Counted from the stretch's first letter, positions 35,182 through 44,809 are shown. The stretch is DNA of 64,000 nucleotides from Congzhengia minquanensis (GCF_014384785.1 NZ_JACRSU010000002.1:124001-188000), one strand, 5' to 3'. Numbers and translations are program-made. The notes: a model not told the origin generated them from the letters alone.

Positions 35182-36873
35182 TTACACAAGTTCAAAGGAA
35201 AACACGCGCATTTCGTCAGTTCCGCCAAAGTCTGCGAAGGGGACAAGCTCAATTTTTTTCACCTTTTTGCCAATCTCATGAAATACCAAACGCTGGCAGT
35301 TATCCTTAACATGAATTTCAGAAACATTTCCGTTTTCATCCGTAATTTTCACCGCATATTCCTTTACCATGGTTTTCGGCATGCGGTAATTTTTTTCTAC
35401 AAGGTCGAATCTGCAGGGCATGTTGTGGTATTTGCGATTTAAGTCGCTGTCGAAAATGATTCTTATTTTTTCAACCAGCTCCGGCGAATCAAATTCATAA
35501 ACCAAGCTGTCGCCTGCGTTTCCTTTCCACAAGTTTTCCTCCCCGCGGTCTTTGCCGTTCCGAACAATTTCAGCGTTTGTTTTTGCCTTAAGGGTGAGGG
35601 GCGAAACCTCCCTTTCCATAAACGGAAGATAGCAATCGTCAAACATAAGCTGTCTTTGCAGCTCTTTTATATCAATGCCGTTTATATCTGTGCCGCTGTT
35701 AACCATTAGTGCCGCGGCTGTGCCCAGCGCCTGCCCTAAAACAGCGCAGGTTGCCATGACACGGGAGGAACTCAGTGCCGCATGGGTCACGCTGATGTTT
35801 CTGCCTGCAAACATTAGGTTTTCAATGTTTTTGGAGCACAGCGCCCGAAACGGAATTCCCCAGGGGGATGGAGCTGGGTGGAAAATAGTTGTTTCACCCT
35901 TTTGATAGTAAAACCCTTCAGGAAAATGGTCGTCCATAGTCCAGCCGCCATAACCCACTATGTCATAAAACTTTCCTTCTGTTTCCACATCGTTCTGCGT
36001 CACCACATGTTTTCCGATATAGCGTCTGCTTTCCCGCTTGCCGGGCAAAAAGCCCACCCAGTCGAGTTCCCAGTTGTCCATGCCGTGGTCGCCGTGGTTT
36101 TTAATGTGGTCGATAACGCCAAACGCAATTTTTAAAAGCTCGTCTTTTAATTCCTCTGTGTCGTCAATACAGTTTTGAAGGCCGCCCACTTCAATCCACC
36201 AATAGTTTTCTTCTTTGTCGTGGCGCTTGCATTTGAAGCAGGAGTCGTCTGTGTATTGATAGGCCCACTTCGGCGGGATAAACTCGCACTTGTGGTCGGT
36301 TTCGCGGAACTGCATTAAACAGCTCATACCCATGGTTTTTAAATCCCGCTCATCAGGGGGAATGGTTTCATTATAATCGCGCTTTGATTCCCGTCCGTAG
36401 GTATGCTCTGCGCCAGATAACGGCGCTAAAATAGAGTCGCCTGAACAGTCGGCAAAGTAGGTTGCTTTCACAATGTGAAAGGTTTGGGTCGTCGTCTGCC
36501 AGCCCTTTACGCTTACGATTTTGTTCCCGTCCATTTCTGCATCTAAGCACGAGCAGTTCATAATTACCTGAAGATTTTCTTCCAAAAGCGCCTTTTCATA
36601 CAGCACACTGTCCCAAATGCTAAAGCTAAGGGACGTGTTCCTGTAATGATTGTCTAAAATCATCTCTTCAATTATGCCGGTTTCACGGTTGTCTTTTCCC
36701 CGTGCGCCGCAAACCCACATTCTAATTTCGCTGGACGAGTTCCCGCCGAAAACCGGCCGGTCCTGCATAATTGCGACTTTAATCCCGTGCCGCGCGGCAG
36801 AAACAGCCGCACAAAGGCCAGCTAAGCCGCCGCCCACAACACATAAATCCACCTGATGGTTTAATGTTCTCAT
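35182..36873 (-). CDS. FAD-dependent oxidoreductase of the glycan-cluster type
   Basis: The 563-residue protein opens with a dinucleotide-binding fold (VDLCVVGGGLAGLCAAVSAARHG, GGGLAG at about 14-19) and the typical PVFGGNSSSEIR loop of the FAD_oxidored family seen in carbohydrate clusters. The FAD-binding end motif is NLMFAGRNISVTHAALSSSRVMATCAVLGQALGTAA. The last 110 residues look like a beta-sandwich, perhaps carbohydrate-binding. There is no signal peptide. The substrate is unknown. The first ATG (36894) overlaps the aroK stop; the ATG at 36873 has GGAGGG nine bases upstream and is chosen. It is thus fused in transcription to the aromatic operon. Confidence 0.82.
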   Translation of the reverse strand: MRTLNHQVDLCVVGGGLAGLCAAVSAARHGIKVAIMQDRPVFGGNSSSEIRMWVCGARGKDNRETGIIEEMILDNHYRNTSLSFSIWDSVLYEKALLEENLQVIMNCSCLDAEMDGNKIVSVKGWQTTTQTFHIVKATYFADCSGDSILAPLSGAEHTYGRESKRDYNETIPPDERDLKTMGMSCLMQFRETDHKCEFIPPKWAYQYTDDSCFKCKRHDKEENYWWIEVGGLQNCIDDTEELKDELLKIAFGVIDHIKNHGDHGMDNWELDWVGFLPGKRESRRYIGKHVVTQNDVETEGKFYDIVGYGGWTMDDHFPEGFYYQKGETTIFHPAPSPWGIPFRALCSKNIENLMFAGRNISVTHAALSSSRVMATCAVLGQALGTAAALMVNSGTDINGIDIKELQRQLMFDDCYLPFMEREVSPLTLKAKTNAEIVRNGKDRGEENLWKGNAGDSLVYEFDSPELVEKIRIIFDSDLNRKYHNMPCRFDLVEKNYRMPKTMVKEYAVKITDENGNVSEIHVKDNCQRLVFHEIGKKVKKIELVPFADFGGTDEMRVFSFELV

Positions 36874-36890
36874 CACTTTTCCCTCCAATT

Positions 36891-37406
36891 TCATTGCTTC
36901 ACAAGCCCTTTTACCGCATCATATACGTTTTGCACGCCGCTTTTAAAATCAGACCCATTCACCACAACCACATCTGCATATTTTAAATACAGCTCGTGGC
37001 GCTCCTCATACATATCGTAAAGCTTTTGCGGATTGTTTTTTAAAAGCGGCCTTTTTTCCGCGTTCAGTGTTTTTAAAATATTTTCCACAGAGCGGTTGAT
37101 GTAGACCACCACTCCGTTTTTCTTTAAATATTTCATGTTTTCCGGCCGCAGAATAACGCCGCCGCCGGTGGAAACGATGGTATGCCGGTAGGAAAGGCCG
37201 ATATGCTTCGCCGCCTTTGCCTCGATGTCGCGGAAATATTCGTTTCCCCGTGTTTCAAATATTTTAGAAATCGTCATTTTCTGTGTTCGCTCTATGTAGT
37301 TATCCATGTCCACAAAGGGCATTCTCATCTTAAAAGACAGAGCAATCCCGACTGTCGACTTCCCTGCTCCCGACATTCCGATTAGAACGATATTGCTCTT
37401 TTTCAT
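36891..37406 (-). CDS. aroK: Shikimate kinase
   Basis: Phosphorylates shikimate, the fifth step towards chorismate. Walker A GMSGAGKSTVG is near residues 9-19, the shikimate-binding DMDNYIE and RGNEYFRDIEAKA blocks follow, then VVSTGGGVILRPEN and the lid Arg in AEKRPLLKNNP. The 171-residue length is standard. The ATG at 37406 lies seven bases after GAAAGG; the upstream in-frame ATG would start inside pheA. It is the last aromatic gene before the carbohydrate genes. Confidence 0.95.
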   Translation of the reverse strand: MKKSNIVLIGMSGAGKSTVGIALSFKMRMPFVDMDNYIERTQKMTISKIFETRGNEYFRDIEAKAAKHIGLSYRHTIVSTGGGVILRPENMKYLKKNGVVVYINRSVENILKTLNAEKRPLLKNNPQKLYDMYEERHELYLKYADVVVVNGSDFKSGVQNVYDAVKGLVKQ

Positions 37407-37417
37407 GCTGCAACCTT

Positions 37418-38551
37418 TCATCTTACGTTTTCAGTTCTGTAATTTCCAAGCAGAATTAATTCCGCACCGGTTTCTTTGATCTGCGTAATAGCATCCGCAA
37501 CATTAGAGTCAGCCAAATTTCCTTCAAAATCTATGTAAAACATGTAGGAAAAATCCTTTTGTTTTAACGGACGCGATTCAATATGCATCAAATTTACGCC
37601 GTTGCGGGCAAACACAGCCAACACATCGCAAAGCGCACCGCTTTTGTGACGTGTGGTAAACGCCGCGCTAATTTTGTCGCAATTATTATCGCAGGTAAGT
37701 TTGTTGGAAATCACCACGAAGCGGGTGGTGTTGCCGCTGTTTTCGTGAATGTTTTCTTTCAGAATTTTCAGGCCATAACTCTCTGCGGCAAGCTTGCTTG
37801 CAATGGCCGCCTTTTTTTTGTTGCCGCATTCTGCAACATATTTGGCGGCTAACGCAGTGTTTTCCATAGGCACACATTTAATGTCCGCCTTAAGGCTGCT
37901 TAAAAACAGGCCGCTTTGAACAAACCCTTGATTGTGGGAATAAATTTCTTTTATGTCCTCCATCTCGGCGTCACTGGTTCCCAGCAGGCAATGGCGCACG
38001 TCTACATACGTTTCGCCGGCAATAAACAAATGCTCCGACAAAATTAAATCCAAGGTATCGGCAATTGCGCCGGAGGAGTTGTTTTCAAAAGGCAGAACGC
38101 CAAAGTCCGCTTCCCCGTTTGCAACCAGTTTTGCCGCCTCCAAAAAGGTGTTTACATTTAACTTATGCTTCACAGCGGGAAAAAACTTATTTAATGCCTC
38201 ACCGCTGTAAGACCCAACAACGCCGGGATAAACAACCTTTAAATCGGCGTTTAAAAAATCAGCAGGCTGATATAAAAAATTCTGCGCGCCATTTAAAACC
38301 TTTGCCTGAAGCGAACGCGAAATCCGCATAATGTCTTCAAAAAACTCGGCGGTATATTGTCTGTAGGCAGGATTTTTTGTCTGCTCCATCCGTTTTTTTA
38401 TCACGGCCTTTTCCCGATCAGGACAAAAAATTTCAAGGCCGCGTTCCTTTTTATATTCGCCTACCTTTTTTGCCGTGTCCATGCGTTTTTCAAAAAGGTC
38501 CACGAGCTGTTCGTCAATTTGGTCAATCTCTTTTCTATATTGTTCCAGCAT
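37418..38551 (-). CDS. pheA: Bifunctional chorismate mutase/prephenate dehydratase
   Basis: Converts chorismate to prephenate and then to phenylpyruvate for phenylalanine. Domains in 377 residues: chorismate mutase type II (about 1-90, LEQYRKEIDQIDEQLVDLFEKRM), prephenate dehydratase (about 108-285, VYPGVVGSYSGEAL and the catalytic NTTRFVVIS), and an ACT domain (about 298-375, GALCDVLAVFARNGVNLMHIESRP) for feedback by phenylalanine. The start overlaps aroC by 17 bases. Its placement in a Phe T-box operon is consistent with dual control by charged tRNA and by feedback. Confidence 0.96.
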   Translation of the reverse strand: MLEQYRKEIDQIDEQLVDLFEKRMDTAKKVGEYKKERGLEIFCPDREKAVIKKRMEQTKNPAYRQYTAEFFEDIMRISRSLQAKVLNGAQNFLYQPADFLNADLKVVYPGVVGSYSGEALNKFFPAVKHKLNVNTFLEAAKLVANGEADFGVLPFENNSSGAIADTLDLILSEHLFIAGETYVDVRHCLLGTSDAEMEDIKEIYSHNQGFVQSGLFLSSLKADIKCVPMENTALAAKYVAECGNKKKAAIASKLAAESYGLKILKENIHENSGNTTRFVVISNKLTCDNNCDKISAAFTTRHKSGALCDVLAVFARNGVNLMHIESRPLKQKDFSYMFYIDFEGNLADSNVADAITQIKETGAELILLGNYRTENVR

Positions 38552-39629
38552 ATGTCTTTTCCTCCAACAGCATATCCAAAACCGCCACAGCCAGCGCCGC
38601 CTCTATTACCGGTACAGCCCGCTGCACAATGCAGGGGTCATGCCGGCCATGGGTGCTGTAAGTGCTCTCTTTCATTTCTTTGATATTTACAGTTTCCTGC
38701 GGCTTGCCGATAGACGGCGTAGGCTTAATGGCAGCTGTAACCACAACCGGCATGCCGTTTGTAATGCCGCCGTTTATACCGCCGTTATGATTGGTTTTTG
38801 TTTTTATTTCACCGTTTTGAATATAAAACGGATCGTTCGCTTGACTGCCGCGCATTTGTGAAAACGAGGTTCCAATGCCAAACTCAACCGCTTTCACCGC
38901 CGGGACAGAAAAAAGGATTTGGGCAATCCGGCTTTCCACCGACTCGAAAAACGGCGAACCCATTCCAGGCTTTAGCCCTATTACGACCGCTTCAACCGCG
39001 CCGCCAACCGAATCTGCCTCCGACTTTGCCGCTAAAATTTCGTTTTCCATTACCGCAGCCTTCGCGCGGTCGAGCAGCGGCAGGGTTTCGCTTTTTATCT
39101 TTCTTAATAACTCAACGTCAGGCGCAGCATAGTCTAACGCTGCGTCGCAAACGCTGCCAATGTTTTTAATGTGCGCCAAAACCTCAATCTGCTCTTTTTC
39201 CAAAACCTGTTTTGCAATCGCGCCGGCAAACACCAAAGGCGCAGTTAATCTGCCGGAAAAATGACCGCCGCCGCGGTAGTCGTTAAACCCGTGATAGCGC
39301 ACGATGCCGCTGTAATCCGCATGGGAGGGGCGAAGCAGTTCCGGCTGATAATCCTGCGATCTGGTGTTTGTATTGGAAATAATTGCACAAACCGGCGTTC
39401 CCGTGGTTTTTCCGTTAAATATCCCGCTTTGTATTTGCGGAACATCGCTCTCCGATCTGGGGGTGGAAAGCTTGTTTTTTCCTGGTGCACGCCGAGCCAT
39501 TTCCGTTTTTATTTTATCAAAATCAACTGCAATTCCTGAAGGCAGTCCGTCTAAAACTACGCCAATTGCGTTGGAGTGGGACTCCCCAAAAATTGTTATT
39601 TGAAACAGGTTTCCATAGGTTGCTGACAT
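38535..39629 (-). CDS. aroC: Chorismate synthase
   Basis: FMN-dependent conversion of 5-enolpyruvylshikimate 3-phosphate to chorismate. Signatures: FGESHSNAIGVVLDG at the N-terminus, DYRGGGHFSGRLTAPLVFAG in the middle, and the C-terminal ATYSTHGRHDP-like region ESTYSTHGRHDPCIVQRAVP. The ATG at 39629 lies 12 bases after GGAGGC and gives 364 residues, normal for the family; the longer open frame only reads through the end of aroA. The gene overlaps aroA by 34 bases. Confidence 0.96.
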   Translation of the reverse strand: MSATYGNLFQITIFGESHSNAIGVVLDGLPSGIAVDFDKIKTEMARRAPGKNKLSTPRSESDVPQIQSGIFNGKTTGTPVCAIISNTNTRSQDYQPELLRPSHADYSGIVRYHGFNDYRGGGHFSGRLTAPLVFAGAIAKQVLEKEQIEVLAHIKNIGSVCDAALDYAAPDVELLRKIKSETLPLLDRAKAAVMENEILAAKSEADSVGGAVEAVVIGLKPGMGSPFFESVESRIAQILFSVPAVKAVEFGIGTSFSQMRGSQANDPFYIQNGEIKTKTNHNGGINGGITNGMPVVVTAAIKPTPSIGKPQETVNIKEMKESTYSTHGRHDPCIVQRAVPVIEAALAVAVLDMLLEEKTYAGTI

Positions 39630-40864
39630 TCGTGTATTGCGCCTCCAAGCTCTGCAAATTTTTCCCAAAAGTTCCCGTAGGATTTTTTCACGCTGTCCGC
39701 GCCGCAAATCACAACGTCGCCCTCCGCCGCCGTTGCCGCAATTGCCAGCGCCATTGCCATCCGGTGGTCGTTGTGGCTGTCGACCACGGCACTAAAAAAG
39801 CGGCTTGCACCACAAATTTCCAGCGCATCGTTTTCTTCTTTTATCAAAACGCCCAGTTTTTTTAATTCTGTGCACACCGCACGCAGCCGGTCGCTTTCTT
39901 TTAGCCTGAGCCGCGATGCACCCACAATTCGGGTAATGCCTTTTGCCTTTGCTGCCAAAACAGACAACACCGGCACCAAATCCGGCACCTGGCTCACATC
40001 AACAATATGAACCGGCTCGTCTTTTTTTAGCCGCTCTATCATATTTACAATCTCTTTATCACCCTGGGAGGAGCTTTCACTTAACCCCGTCACGCAAACT
40101 TTACTGCCCAGTTCGTTTGCGACAAGATAAAATGCCGCCTGGGAATAGTCCCCCTCCACTGTAACGTTCTGGGGCTGATAAGTTTGGTTTCCGGGAACAT
40201 AAAAGTGTCTGTAATTCTTTTGTGCTTGCACCCTAACGCCAAACCGCCTCATCATTTCCAGCGTCATGTCAATATATCCTACAGACTCAACTGGTGTTGT
40301 GACAACAATTTCGCTGTCGCCGCTCAAAAGCGGAAGCGCAAATAAAAGACCGGTGATATATTGAGAACTCACGTTTCCCGCGAGAGAAAACCTGCCGTGC
40401 AAAAGCGTTCCTTCAAGCTGAAGCTTATCTCCCCGCAGTTCATATTGTATTCCTTTTTGGTCAAAAATCTGAAAATAATCGTCTAACGGCCTTTGCATCA
40501 GCCGTCCCCTGCCGGATACGGTAAACCGTCCGCCAAAGCTCAGCAGAATGGGAATCAAAAACCGCAGGGTCGAGCCGGACTCGTTGCAGAAGATATTTTC
40601 GCCGCAAAAGGGACTTCTTTTCCCCGCGCTGCAAATCGTTACATTGCCATCTGAAACGGTGGCCTCGGCGCCCAACATGCGCACCGCCGCTAAAGTAGCA
40701 GATATATCATCACTCAAAGCAATGTTTGAAATGACGGATGTTCCCTTGGCCAAAGCCGCGCAGATAAGCGCACGGTGCGCCGCGCTTTTTGATGGCGGTG
40801 CTATAACCGTGCCTGAAAGGCAACCGGGAGATATCGCAATTGTTTTACTCATAAAATTCACCAT
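39596..40864 (-). CDS. aroA: 3-phosphoshikimate 1-carboxyvinyltransferase (EPSP synthase)
   Basis: Joins shikimate 3-phosphate and phosphoenolpyruvate. Motifs: PPSKSAAHRALICAALAKG, ESGSTLRFLIPILLSFGG where the usual Gly-Asn is replaced by Glu-Ser, RLKESDRL and DHRMAMALAIAA. The 422-residue length is near the norm of about 430. The ATG overlaps the pheT stop (TAATG); a second ATG at 40852 with GGTGA before it is the alternative. This overlap couples a tRNA synthetase gene to an aromatic biosynthesis gene. Confidence 0.95.
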   Translation of the reverse strand: MVNFMSKTIAISPGCLSGTVIAPPSKSAAHRALICAALAKGTSVISNIALSDDISATLAAVRMLGAEATVSDGNVTICSAGKRSPFCGENIFCNESGSTLRFLIPILLSFGGRFTVSGRGRLMQRPLDDYFQIFDQKGIQYELRGDKLQLEGTLLHGRFSLAGNVSSQYITGLLFALPLLSGDSEIVVTTPVESVGYIDMTLEMMRRFGVRVQAQKNYRHFYVPGNQTYQPQNVTVEGDYSQAAFYLVANELGSKVCVTGLSESSSQGDKEIVNMIERLKKDEPVHIVDVSQVPDLVPVLSVLAAKAKGITRIVGASRLRLKESDRLRAVCTELKKLGVLIKEENDALEICGASRFFSAVVDSHNDHRMAMALAIAATAAEGDVVICGADSVKKSYGNFWEKFAELGGAIHECQQPMETCFK

Positions 40865-43236
40865 TAACGCAAGGTTACACCCAACTGGTCGGACAGGGCT
40901 TTTAAAATGCTGTCTACCACGGGATTTACGTCTTCGTCTGTCAGCGTTTTCTCTTCCGCGCGGAACACCACTGAATAGGCCATCGACTTTTTACCCTCCG
41001 GCACCTGTTTGCCCTTATAAACATCGAACAGCGTCAGGGACTCAAAGATATTCCCTGCTTTTTTCTTTATAATTCCTTCAATCTGCGCAGCTAAAACGCC
41101 GTCGTCTGCAATCAGGGCCAAATCCCGCTGCGTGGACGGGAATTTGGGCAGTTTTTTATAGCTTTTATCCGTATTGGCCAGCGAAATTAACGCGTCTAAA
41201 TCAAGCTCCGCAGCATATACATGGTTCTCCACGTCATAATTTTCGCAAACAGCCGGGTGCATTTGGCCAAGCCGCCCGATTACCTTGCCGCCGGCAATCA
41301 GCTCTGCACATCTGCCGGGGTGGAAGGTGGGATCGTCGCTCTTTGGCAAAAAGCTTGCTTTTGCAATGCCCAAATCGTTCAGCAAGACTTCTACTATGCC
41401 TTTTAAATCATAAAAATCGCAGCCGCCAAACATTCCTAAGGTAACAACGTGCTTTTCCTCCGGCAGCTGTTCGCCCAAAACAGGGCGGTAAACCTTTCCG
41501 GCCTCAAACAGACGAACACTTTCCGCCTTAAAGTTTTCGTTTCGTGAAATCACTTCCATCATGGAGGCCAGTGCAGTTGTTCTCATAATAGAGTTTTCTT
41601 CCCCTAACGGATTTGAAATGACAACCGCAGTTCTGCGCGGGTCGTCATCATCCATGTTAAGCTTATCAAAAATATTCGGGTTTGTAAAGCTGAACACCAA
41701 AATTTCGTGCAGTCCACAGCCCACTAAGGTGTTTTTCACCCGTTCCTCCAGTTTTTGTTCATACGTTTTCACGCCTACCGTCGCTTCGCCTTTCATTAGC
41801 GTGGAGGGAATTTTGTCATATCCATAGATACGGGCGACCTCCTCTGCAACATCGTTAAAGCATAGCACGTCCGGCCGGTAGGTCGGGACGGTAATTTCAC
41901 CGTTTGCAACAACAAATCCTAAGTCCGTGAGCGCCTGAACCATAAATTCTACCGGCACATTAAAACCGATAAACTGATTGATTCGTTCCGGCTCAAAGGG
42001 TATTTTTACAGTTTCCGGCTTAGCTGTATAAACGTCAATTAATCCGTCTACCACCTCGCCGCAGCCAAGCTGCTCCACCAGCTCGCAGGCGCGCAAAACA
42101 GCCGGCACCGTGTTTTCCGTATCCAAACCCTTTTCATACCGCGAGGAGCTTTCTGTTCTTAACCCCAACTTTTTTGCAGTAATGCGGACGGATGAGCCTA
42201 AAAACGTTGCAGACTCAAACAGCACATCTTTCGTTTCCTCTCGCACTTCAGAGTTTTCGCCACCCATAACACCGGCAACCGCCACAGGTTTTTTCCCGTC
42301 GCAAATCATCAGCATAGAACTGTCTAAGGTGTGTTCTGTGCCGTCTAACGTCGTCATTTTTTCGTTTTCTTCTGCGCAGCGCACATGAATTTCGCCGCCC
42401 TCTAAATAGTTCATGTCAAATGCGTGCATGGGCTGACCATACTCCAACAGCACATAGTTTGTGATGTCAACTAAATTGTTAATAGAACGAATACCGCAGG
42501 AGCGGAGACGGTCCACCATCCAGCGGGGGGACGGTCCAATTTTCACATTTTTCACCATTTTTGCGGTGTACCGTTTGCAAAGGGCAGGCTCATCAACTGT
42601 TACTTTCATGTAGTTGTGAATGTCGTCGCCGCTGCCCTTCACTTCGGGCGTATGCAGATGAAACGGCCTGTTAAAGGTAACAGCCGTTTCCCTTGCCAGC
42701 CCGATAATGCTGAAACAGTCCGGCCTGTTGGAGGTAATTTCAAATTCCACAACCGGGTTGTCCAGCCCGAATACTTCTTTAATATCTTTTCCTAAAGGCA
42801 GGTCGTCCTCCAAAATCAAAATTCCATATTCTGCATCAGGAAAATCTTCTTTCGTCATGCCAATTTCCTCATACGAGCACATCATGCCGTTGGACACAAC
42901 GCCCCTAAGCTTGCCCTTTTTAATTTTCTTGCCGCCGGGAAGACGCGCTCCGTCTTTCGCAACGGGAACGGTCTGTCCCGGTTTTACATTGTCTGCTCCT
43001 GTGACAATTTGAATGGTTTCGCTTCCCACGTCCACCTGGCAGATTTTTAACTTATCTGCGTCCGGGTGCTTTTCCACACTTAAAATTTTGCCCGTTACAA
43101 CGTTTTCAATTTCGTCGCCTAAATTTTCAATTCCCTCAACTTTCGAACCAGACATTGTCATGGCGTGGTTATATTGTTCCGGCGTAATGCCTGTCATATC
43201 TAAATAATCTGAAAGCCAGCTAAGTGGTAATTTCAT
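40864..43236 (-). CDS. pheT: Phenylalanyl-tRNA synthetase beta subunit
   Basis: Beta chain of the alpha2-beta2 enzyme. The 790 residues hold an EMAP-like tRNA-binding domain (about 40-150), B3/B4 editing domain, B5 domain, catalytic-like core and a C-terminal FDX-ACB anticodon-binding domain (KKLPKFPSTQRDLALIADDGV). MKLPLSWLSDYLDMT is the usual start. The ribosome site is AGAAAGG 11 bases upstream, directly after a G/C stem. It lies 71 bases after pheS with no terminator between. Confidence 0.97.
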   Translation of the reverse strand: MKLPLSWLSDYLDMTGITPEQYNHAMTMSGSKVEGIENLGDEIENVVTGKILSVEKHPDADKLKICQVDVGSETIQIVTGADNVKPGQTVPVAKDGARLPGGKKIKKGKLRGVVSNGMMCSYEEIGMTKEDFPDAEYGILILEDDLPLGKDIKEVFGLDNPVVEFEITSNRPDCFSIIGLARETAVTFNRPFHLHTPEVKGSGDDIHNYMKVTVDEPALCKRYTAKMVKNVKIGPSPRWMVDRLRSCGIRSINNLVDITNYVLLEYGQPMHAFDMNYLEGGEIHVRCAEENEKMTTLDGTEHTLDSSMLMICDGKKPVAVAGVMGGENSEVREETKDVLFESATFLGSSVRITAKKLGLRTESSSRYEKGLDTENTVPAVLRACELVEQLGCGEVVDGLIDVYTAKPETVKIPFEPERINQFIGFNVPVEFMVQALTDLGFVVANGEITVPTYRPDVLCFNDVAEEVARIYGYDKIPSTLMKGEATVGVKTYEQKLEERVKNTLVGCGLHEILVFSFTNPNIFDKLNMDDDDPRRTAVVISNPLGEENSIMRTTALASMMEVISRNENFKAESVRLFEAGKVYRPVLGEQLPEEKHVVTLGMFGGCDFYDLKGIVEVLLNDLGIAKASFLPKSDDPTFHPGRCAELIAGGKVIGRLGQMHPAVCENYDVENHVYAAELDLDALISLANTDKSYKKLPKFPSTQRDLALIADDGVLAAQIEGIIKKKAGNIFESLTLFDVYKGKQVPEGKKSMAYSVVFRAEEKTLTDEDVNPVVDSILKALSDQLGVTLR

Positions 43237-43247
43237 AATGTTTCATA

Positions 43248-43287
43248 CCTTTCTACCCGCTTTTCGTTTTGCGCCGCCTCTGCGGGT
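43248..43287 (-). promoter_or_regulatory. Stem-loop abutting the pheT Shine-Dalgarno (recurrent element, copy 3)
   Basis: On the minus strand ACCCGC (43287-43282) can pair perfectly with GCGGGT (43260-43255), which is directly followed by AGAAAGG. The loop is 21 bases. The outer pair is A-T here and G-C in the pnp copy, a compensating change. Confidence 0.55.
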
Positions 43288-43307
43288 GTTAACTTGCAGC
43301 GCACAAA

Positions 43308-44327
43308 TTAAAACTGTTTTAAGAACCGAATGTCGTTTTCATATAAAAGACGCATATCGTCAATGTTCATTCTTCTCATAACAATGCGTTCAAGGCCCAT
43401 GCCGAATGCGAAACCACTGTAAACATCGGGATCTATGTTACACCGCCTTAAAACATCGGGGTGTACCATACCGGCGCCCAAAAGCTCAATAAAGCCTTCT
43501 CCCTTGCACACACGGCAGCCCTTGCCGCCGCACACGAAGCAGGAAACGTCCACCTCTGCGCTGGGCTCTGTAAACGGAAAGTGGTGCGGACGGAGACGGA
43601 TTTTTGCCTCCTGCCCGTAAAGGGTTTGTAAAAATTGCTCCAGCGTTCCCTTTAAGTCCGCCATGGTGATGCCCTTGTCAACAACAAGGCCTTCCACCTG
43701 ATGAAACACGGGAGAGTGGGTTGCGTCCACCGCGTCACTTCTGTAAACGCGGCCCGGCGCAATAATGCGAATCGGCGGGCGACTCTTTTCCATTACACGA
43801 ACCTGTATCGGTGACGTCTGCGTACGCAGCACCACGTTGTCGCTGATATAAAACGTATCCTGGGTGTCCCTGGCGGGGTGCTCTTTCGGAATGTTCAGCG
43901 CTTCAAAGTTATAATAGTCCAGCTCAACATCAGGGCCTTCCGCGACAGAAAAGCCCATACCCAAAAATATATCTTTAACTTCTTCCAATACCTTTGTAAT
44001 CGGGTGCAAACCGCCGATTTGAGGACGCTTACCCGCCATGGTAACGTCAATAACCTCGTCTTTCAGCTTCTGTTCCCGCTCTGCCTTTAAAAGCTCGTTT
44101 CGTTTTTCTGCAATTGAGTTTTCAATCGCCGTACGGATGTCGTTTGCCAAGGCTCCGATAACCGGGCGCTCCTCTGCCGACAAAGACCCCATCTGGCGAA
44201 GCACCTGTGTCAGTTCGCCTTTTTTCCCCAGCACACGAATTCGAATGTCTTCTAAGGACTGAACCGTATGGAGCTGAGAAAGCTTTTCCTCTGCAGCTTT
44301 TTTAATGGATAATAACTGCTCTTTCAT
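43308..44327 (-). CDS. pheS: Phenylalanyl-tRNA synthetase alpha subunit
   Basis: Catalytic alpha chain, class II. The N-terminal coiled coil (about 1-90) is followed by the core with [17 protein letters not shown], motif 2 [32 protein letters not shown] and motif 3 [15 protein letters not shown]. The loop [16 protein letters not shown] carries four Cys that could bind zinc. The 339-residue length is normal. It is the first gene after the T-box leader and has AGAAAGG before the ATG. Confidence 0.97.
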   Translation of the reverse strand: MKEQLLSIKKAAEEKLSQLHTVQSLEDIRIRVLGKKGELTQVLRQMGSLSAEERPVIGALANDIRTAIENSIAEKRNELLKAEREQKLKDEVIDVTMAGKRPQIGGLHPITKVLEEVKDIFLGMGFSVAEGPDVELDYYNFEALNIPKEHPARDTQDTFYISDNVVLRTQTSPIQVRVMEKSRPPIRIIAPGRVYRSDAVDATHSPVFHQVEGLVVDKGITMADLKGTLEQFLQTLYGQEAKIRLRPHHFPFTEPSAEVDVSCFVCGGKGCRVCKGEGFIELLGAGMVHPDVLRRCNIDPDVYSGFAFGMGLERIVMRRMNIDDMRLLYENDIRFLKQF

Positions 44328-44337
44328 TGTTCTAAAC

Positions 44338-44374
44338 CTTTCTGCCCACCAATTTTTCCGTTCTTTGCGTGGGC
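44338..44374 (-). promoter_or_regulatory. Stem-loop abutting the pheS Shine-Dalgarno (recurrent element, copy 4)
   Basis: On the minus strand GCCCAC (44374-44369) pairs perfectly with GTGGGC (44349-44344), followed at once by AGAAAGG. The fifth pair is A-T where the pnp copy has G-C. The loop is 19 bases. It is separate from the T-box terminator upstream. Confidence 0.55.
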
Positions 44375-44404
44375 TTACAAAGCGCGGTTTGTAAAAAAGG
44401 GCAC

Positions 44405-44670
44405 AAAAAAAACTGCCTGCCCCAAAAGGGACGGACAGTTATATCCGCGGTACCACCCTGATTTCTTCCTTAATAAATAAGAAAGACACTTCATTTACGC
44501 GTAACGTGCGCCATTCGCCGCGCCCTAATCAGTTAACCCGTTCAAGCGTGGAACTCCGAAGTGAAATTTCGCCTTCCGCCTTAACCGGATTTTCTCTCAG
44601 CCGGTGAAAAATCCTCTCTTTTATAGGTAGTGCGGGGTTACTTTGCTTCATCATTGCCGAAAATATTTAT
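44405..44670 (-). promoter_or_regulatory. Phe-type T-box leader with terminator
   Basis: The minus strand shows the canonical T-box AGGGTGGTACCGCGG at 44459-44445. Right after it comes a terminator (about 44440-44405): a stem of about 13 pairs, loop TTTT, then a run of T. Upstream lies a Stem I region. In GAAATTTCACTTCGGAG the TTC at 44565-44563 is the likely specifier codon, matching phenylalanine. Uncharged tRNA-Phe would bind and allow read-through into pheS and the following genes. The exact Stem I boundaries were not folded. Confidence 0.93.
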
Positions 44671-44678
44671 TTTTTTAT

Positions 44679-44707
44679 ATTTTACCACAGTTTAAAACGA
44701 ATTGCAA
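44679..44707 (-). promoter_or_regulatory. Sigma-A promoter of the pheS T-box operon
   Basis: On the minus strand TTGCAA (44707-44702), a 17-base spacer and TAAAAT (44684-44679), just upstream of the T-box Stem I. Confidence 0.72.
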
Positions 44708-44809
44708 GCTGATTTTAAAAAAACTGCAGAATTTCAGAAAAAAAAGTTTTTGCAATTCCTTTTTTTTGAAGTTAATTCAAGTTTTTTAGGAAAATTTCAC
44801 AATTTAGTG

